Shown here piece by piece: positions 60,061-64,000 of a stretch of DNA of 64,000 bases. Each line of letters opens with the position of its first letter. Position 1 is the first letter of the stretch. Position numbers and translations under genes: made by a program. This DNA comes from Carallia brachiata. Taxonomy: Eukaryota; Streptophyta; Magnoliopsida; Malpighiales; Rhizophoraceae. Below the pieces are notes generated by a model. That model saw only the letters and a program-made list of their open reading frames with translations, made no database searches and was not told where the DNA came from. The stretch spans positions 2,451,167 through 2,515,166 of the forward strand of contig JADCRB010000019.1 of NCBI GenBank assembly GCA_021464245.1, in the 5' to 3' direction.

Positions 60061-60079
60061 ATAGATATCTTCGCTCTCG

Positions 60080-60465
60080 TCTTTTTTTTTTAACAGTAAA
60101 AAAGGAAATTTTATTAAATTAAAAATACCAACCAGTACAATAAAAGTTAACTTAACCTGAACCTACAAATAACAACAAACTACAAACAAAAAAAAGCCAC
60201 CTTATCATACATCATAAGTCCCACCCTAACTCAGAGCCAAACTTTATAACAAGTGCGTAGGTCACACTTAAAGACCAGTCTAAAGCCAAAGCTTAGGAGA
60301 CTGGACCCACACATACCACACCAGGTCTAAGCCAGGCCAAGAGAGATCCCAAGAAGCAAAAGCTGCTAGATTCTCCACCGTTCGCACAACGGTAACACCT
60401 TGACAGATCGAAGAATACGACAATATTTAGAAAGCCGACCGCAACAAAATCGGCCAAGGCCGGAC
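60080..60465 (-). mobile_element. 5'-truncated LINE 3' end with target-site duplication
   Basis: On the minus strand the segment ends TTTTTAATTTAATAAAATTT..., then a poly-A tail (poly-T at 60081-60090 on the plus strand). Flanking copies AGATATCTTCGCTCTCG (60063-60079) and AGATATCTTTGCTAGAG (60466-60482) are diverged target-site duplications. No ORF2 sequence is retained. Confidence 0.65.
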
Positions 60466-60489
60466 AGATATCTTTGCTAGAGTTAGCCA

Positions 60490-61630
60490 AATTAAGAAAT
60501 ATTATGCCAGGTTTAATACACCAAGACTAAATAATTTGAAGTTTTGTTGTTTCTTGATGAGAAACGGCCAACAAATGTATATAAAGATCCTTATGGAATA
60601 GGAAGCCTTGGTTTTGTGGACAGATTTCTTGATAAACGATATGGCAATTATTATTTCCGATCAAATCGTGATCATGACGCTTGATCACTAGAGCGAGAAG
60701 AATCAGTACAAAGAATTATGTTGTTTTCCTTCTAAATTACATTTGACCACAATCTTTTATAAGAATAATATCTCACTCTAAAACTGGCCACAATTTGAAA
60801 TGTAAAATCTTTCTTACTTGCTTATGTACAATTTTTTTTTTTTAAGAAATTGCAGATTTTTAATGACGCAATTTTTTGTCATAATTGACACTTGAAGATC
60901 AATGGATTAACTTGACAACCATTTGATGTGATAAGCTCAATTTAGCCAATAATGTAAAAGAGCTATTGCAACAGAATAAGAACAGCAAAAACCATAGAAA
61001 ATCATTAAGTGGCAAGTACTGATTTGTATATAAATTTCAACCCATCATCTCATGTTTAAACGAGCTCCAGGATCATTAAGCCCCAGACGCGAGAGACAGA
61101 GAGAGAGAAAGAGAGAGAGAGAGAGAGTGCCCTATGTGTGTACCCTCTAATAGAAAGGCATTGTGGATACAATTGAAAACTATATGAATGAATTTAGATT
61201 CTGTATTGATATGCTATAAGAAATCTAAAAAGCGCTATCTACATATTCATAATATATATAATATAAAATTATCAGATATATAAATTAAAATTATAATAAT
61301 TTTTATTTAAATAATTTATTCAATTATTTTATAGGGACAGATTATCTACTTGAGTACTGTTTAGTTTGGATGAAATTTTTTTATATTCGACTATAATATT
61401 AACGAATTTAAAATTAATACTGTATATTCGACATAAATTTTTATTTTTTTATTAAAAGGTAGTATTAATATTGTAATTTAAATTTAAATCAATAAAAAAT
61501 AGGCACACTGACTAATTATTAGATTAACTAATTATCAAAGTATCACCAACAGTAAAAGTAAAGTAGTAGAGAATTCATTTTAAGAAATAAAAAATGGTCA
61601 ACCAAACCAATAGAAGTAAAACAAGTGATA
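60490..61630. other. Gene-free stretch upstream of the SERINC gene
   Basis: AT-rich, with a (GA)n run at about 61094-61128. No gene seen. Confidence 0.55.
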
Positions 61631-61637
61631 AAGAAAA

Positions 61638-61645
61638 GGGCCCAC
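61638..61645 (+). promoter_or_regulatory. TCP-type motif in the SERINC promoter
   Basis: GGGCCCAC, whose reverse complement GTGGGCCC fits the class I TCP consensus GTGGGNCC. It is 28 bp upstream of the TATA-like box. Confidence 0.4.
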
Positions 61646-61665
61646 ACACCAATGTAATGACCCAG

Positions 61666-61674
61666 TATAAAAAA
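61666..61674 (+). promoter_or_regulatory. Candidate TATA box of the SERINC gene
   Basis: TATAAAAAA, followed by a GA/CT-rich 5' UTR exon that ends at a good donor (CACAG|GTATTA, 61872/61873). Confidence 0.5.
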
Positions 61675-61872
61675 TGAACGGCTCGGATTGAGCAACAGTG
61701 ATAAAAGTACAAATACAAATCGGAGAAGGAGATCCGCGTTGACGCAGAATTCATAAATCCTTTTTTATTGAATCATAAGAATCACGTACACGGATGAGTT
61801 GATCGATTCTTTTCGTGTGTTTGTGTGTGTGATCTTCGTTTCTTCGCTCTCCGGATTCTCTTTCTGTCACAG

Positions 61873-61905
<33 letters not shown>

Positions 61906-62037
61906 GTATGATCTTTGGAATTTCGGTTCGTTTTAGGGTTTCCCATCCGATGATTATGAAGATGATGATGATGATGATGATGATGAGGATGACGATGATT
62001 GCTTTTTTTGTTTTTTTTGATGTCGTGAGTTTTGCAG
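61873..62037 (+). other. 5' UTR intron of the SERINC gene
   Basis: Donor GTATTATT and acceptor TTTTGCAG bound a 165-bp intron that contains an (ATT)n run (61874-61903) and a (GAT)n run (61949-61993). The second UTR piece is 62038-62094. Confidence 0.65.
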
Positions 62038-62094
62038 AGCTGAAATTTTGGTTGATCGGTTGATTTCGTTGTAAAAAGAAAAAGAAGAAGAAGG

Positions 62095-62912
62095 ATGTGG
62101 GCGGCCTCTTGCCTTGCGTCGTGCTGTGCGGCGTGCGCGTGCGATGCTTGCCGGACAGTCGTATCCGGTATCAGCAGGCGTTCTGCGAGAATTGCCTACT
62201 GCGGCCTCTTTGCCCTTTCCTTGATGGTTTCCTGGATTCTCCGCGAAGTCGCTGCTCCTCTCATGGAGAAGCTCCCCTGTAAGATTACCACCACCCCCCT
62301 CCCGGTTGCAATCTTTGCCCCTTTGGTTATTGTTGTTGTTATTATTTTTGTCCATCCGCCCTGTCAGGGTTTGCTTACTGAAATTTAGAGTCTTAATTGT
62401 TTTACCACCAAAACCACGCGGCTGCTGGCATTATTTTATATGAGGATGATGATCATGACCATGATGATCATCTGCTTCTGATTCGTATATTCAGAGCTTG
62501 AACATTGGTGTTGCAACTTAAAAGTGGAGCAGTTTGTGACTCTTGGATTGTTATTTTTGGGATCCTGTCATAATGAATTGTTAGGACTTGGATCATTGTT
62601 AAGCAGCCTATTGAGAGATAATGCTTGAGGAATTACTGAGTATGCTAATTTCACATTGGTTCCATAAATGCAGGGATTAACCATTTTCATAAGACACCCG
62701 ACAGGGAATGGTTTGAAACTGATGCAGTGCTGCGCGTGAGCTTCGGGAATTTTCTGTTCTTCACTATTCTGGCAATTCTCATGGTTGGTGTTAGAAATCA
62801 GAAAGATCCACGTGACGGTTTGCACCATGGTGGATGGATGGTTAAGATTATTGCTGGTTCCTTTTGGTCATCTTCATGTTTTTCCTTCCAAATGAGATCA
62901 TCAGCTTTTATG
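62095..62912 (+). CDS. SERINC/TMS1-family membrane protein, exons 1-2, partial, one frameshift
   Basis: Polytopic membrane proteins of this family (serine incorporator; TMS1 in plants) have been linked to supply of serine for phosphatidylserine and sphingolipids, though the role in plants is unsettled. Exon 1 (62095-62278) begins MWAASCLASCCAACACDAC and continues SGISRRSARIAYCGLFALSL and VSWILREVAAPLMEKLP, the Cys-rich start and first membrane helix. Exon 2 (62674-62912) has WINHFHKTPDREWFETDAVL, NFLFFTILAILMVGV (second helix), RNQKDPRDGLHHGGWMVKII. At 62851-62853 one T is missing (ATTATTGCTGG, expected ATTATTTGCTGG); the correct frame then resumes with WFLLVIFMFFLPNEIISFY to the GTAATG donor. 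Remaining exons lie beyond the right edge. The lesion may be a sequence error, since the rest is well conserved. Confidence 0.85.
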
Positions 62913-64000
62913 GTAATGCCTTTTTTCTTTCCTCTTCTGGTTTCACATATACATCACCTAATGTTTTTGCTTCCCCACTCCTGCTAGTCCTCTTGGAAAA
63001 GTCTAAACCTTTTACCTGACAATGTAGGCTCACAAACGCCTGAACATCATAGTAGGTGATTTGATACAGGGAAGCTTAAATCTGCATATGGAATTCATGT
63101 GACTGGGCTTTGGGTGATTGTGAATTTAGGGTTTATGCAAGCGAAATGCAGAGTTTATGTGGTGGTTAGAATATATTGAACATTAACCTGAGATACTGTA
63201 CTCTAAAAAAAAGGAGGAGGAGAAGAAAAGCAAGAAATCATAGGAAGAGAGAATAGAGGAATTTCTTCTTTCTATTGTGCCATACGGAACCTAGAAGGCA
63301 AGTAGACTATTAACAATTTTAGCCCGTTTGGATTAATATTCTAAGCTAGAAAACCAATGCTAAGAGGGAATGAATTATAAATAACTACTACTCTAATGAA
63401 GAAAAAAATTAATAAATAAAAGTTAGACCCAACAGGACCACCAAAACTTTCAATGACAGTTTATTGTAGACCAAAAAGGACTTTTATACTTGGGCTTCCC
63501 ACGATGATTGTTGTTTTCCACCTGCAATAGCTTCAAGATCAGTTCTGACCCCTCACTTCACTCTGGTGTATGGAATAGGGCATAGCAAGCCATCATGTAA
63601 AGAATATGCATTCTTGAGAAGGGAAGACTAAGGTCTTCAACCTTGTCAATAATTTTTTTTTTTTTTTTTTGGGCAAGATCTTGAACTTCTTTGGACCCAA
63701 TGAAATTGCTTATGTTTAAACCAAAAAAGAAAAGAGAAAATGATTATGTTTTTTAAGCTTAATCTGCATCTCTGTCAAATAATAATGGCCTGCCCAAAGA
63801 AATATGACAAGATGAAGAGGAAGGGCATCACACTACACTTAATCCACTTGTTCTCCTGATATGAACATTAAGAAAGCACCTCTCTTGTATTTTTGGATTT
63901 GTATTGTTCCCTCAAGCTACTATGTAAGGATGAGGATTGGCTCTATCTTCAAATCTAAACATTTTTCAGCATCTTCAGACATGATATTGGCAGAACTGCC
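62913..64000 (+). other. Intron 2 of the SERINC gene, running off the right edge
   Basis: No further SERINC exon is recognisable before the window ends. The intron contains poly-T at about 63651-63670. Confidence 0.6.

Noticed and set aside
1..64000. tRNA, rRNA, CRISPR arrays, bacterial operons, organellar insertions
   Set aside because: Looked for by characteristic motifs on both strands; none could be supported in this nuclear plant sequence.

Overview
This window is nuclear DNA from a flowering plant, most likely a eudicot. It is AT-rich, its coding exons are bounded by GT..AG introns, and its families are plant-specific: SBT5 subtilase, 4-coumarate:CoA ligase, NCA1, DUF247, ERECTA-like and CYP94 fragments, and plant Ty3/gypsy, Ty1/copia, LINE, hAT and PIF/Harbinger elements. 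I cannot name the species.

Layout. (1) 1-0.75 kb: first coding exon and 5' UTR intron of an NCA1-like catalase chaperone gene on the minus strand, running off the left edge. (2) 1-5 kb: non-coding DNA with a hAT-type and a PIF/Harbinger-type non-autonomous element. (3) 5.17-15.05 kb: an old, heavily mutated Ty3/gypsy retrotransposon of Tat type with both LTRs, gag, protease, RT, two RNase H domains, integrase and a 2-kb repeat-rich 3' spacer. A LINE ORF1 relic abuts its 3' LTR. (4) 16-20.6 kb: non-coding, with a foldback at 17.7 kb. (5) 20.75-31.53 kb: an 11-exon SBT5-type subtilase gene on the plus strand, complete except for one single-base frameshift. Its introns hold LINE, PIF/Harbinger and hAT-transposase relics. 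(6) 31.96-37.65 kb: a 5-exon 4-coumarate:CoA ligase gene on the minus strand, convergent with the subtilase, carrying several small frame-breaking lesions. (7) 38-50 kb: transposon and gene graveyard: CYP94 relic, LINE 3' ends, receptor-kinase relic, Athila-like integrase, Ty1/copia remnant with LTR and primer-binding site. (8) 51.99-55.3 kb: two DUF247 (UPF0481) pseudogenes facing each other as a long imperfect inverted repeat with a loop of about 120 nt. (9) 56.6-58 kb: a TIR-bounded element filled with a polypyrimidine tract of about 1.1 kb. (10) 58.07-58.69 kb: ERECTA-like LRR exon relics. (11) 60.08-60.47 kb: a 5'-truncated LINE with target-site duplications. (12) 61.6 kb to the right edge: promoter, 5' UTR exon and first two coding exons of a SERINC/TMS1-family membrane protein gene.

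The genes that look functional or nearly so (NCA1, SBT5, 4CL, SERINC) have unrelated roles (catalase maturation, extracellular proteolysis, phenylpropanoid activation, membrane lipid or serine handling) and do not form a cluster. Three of the four carry single-base deletions, several of them in homopolymers, so residual sequence error must be weighed against true pseudogenisation. The most unusual locus is the DUF247 inverted repeat, whose transcript would fold into a hairpin of about 1.6 kb and could feed small-RNA production.
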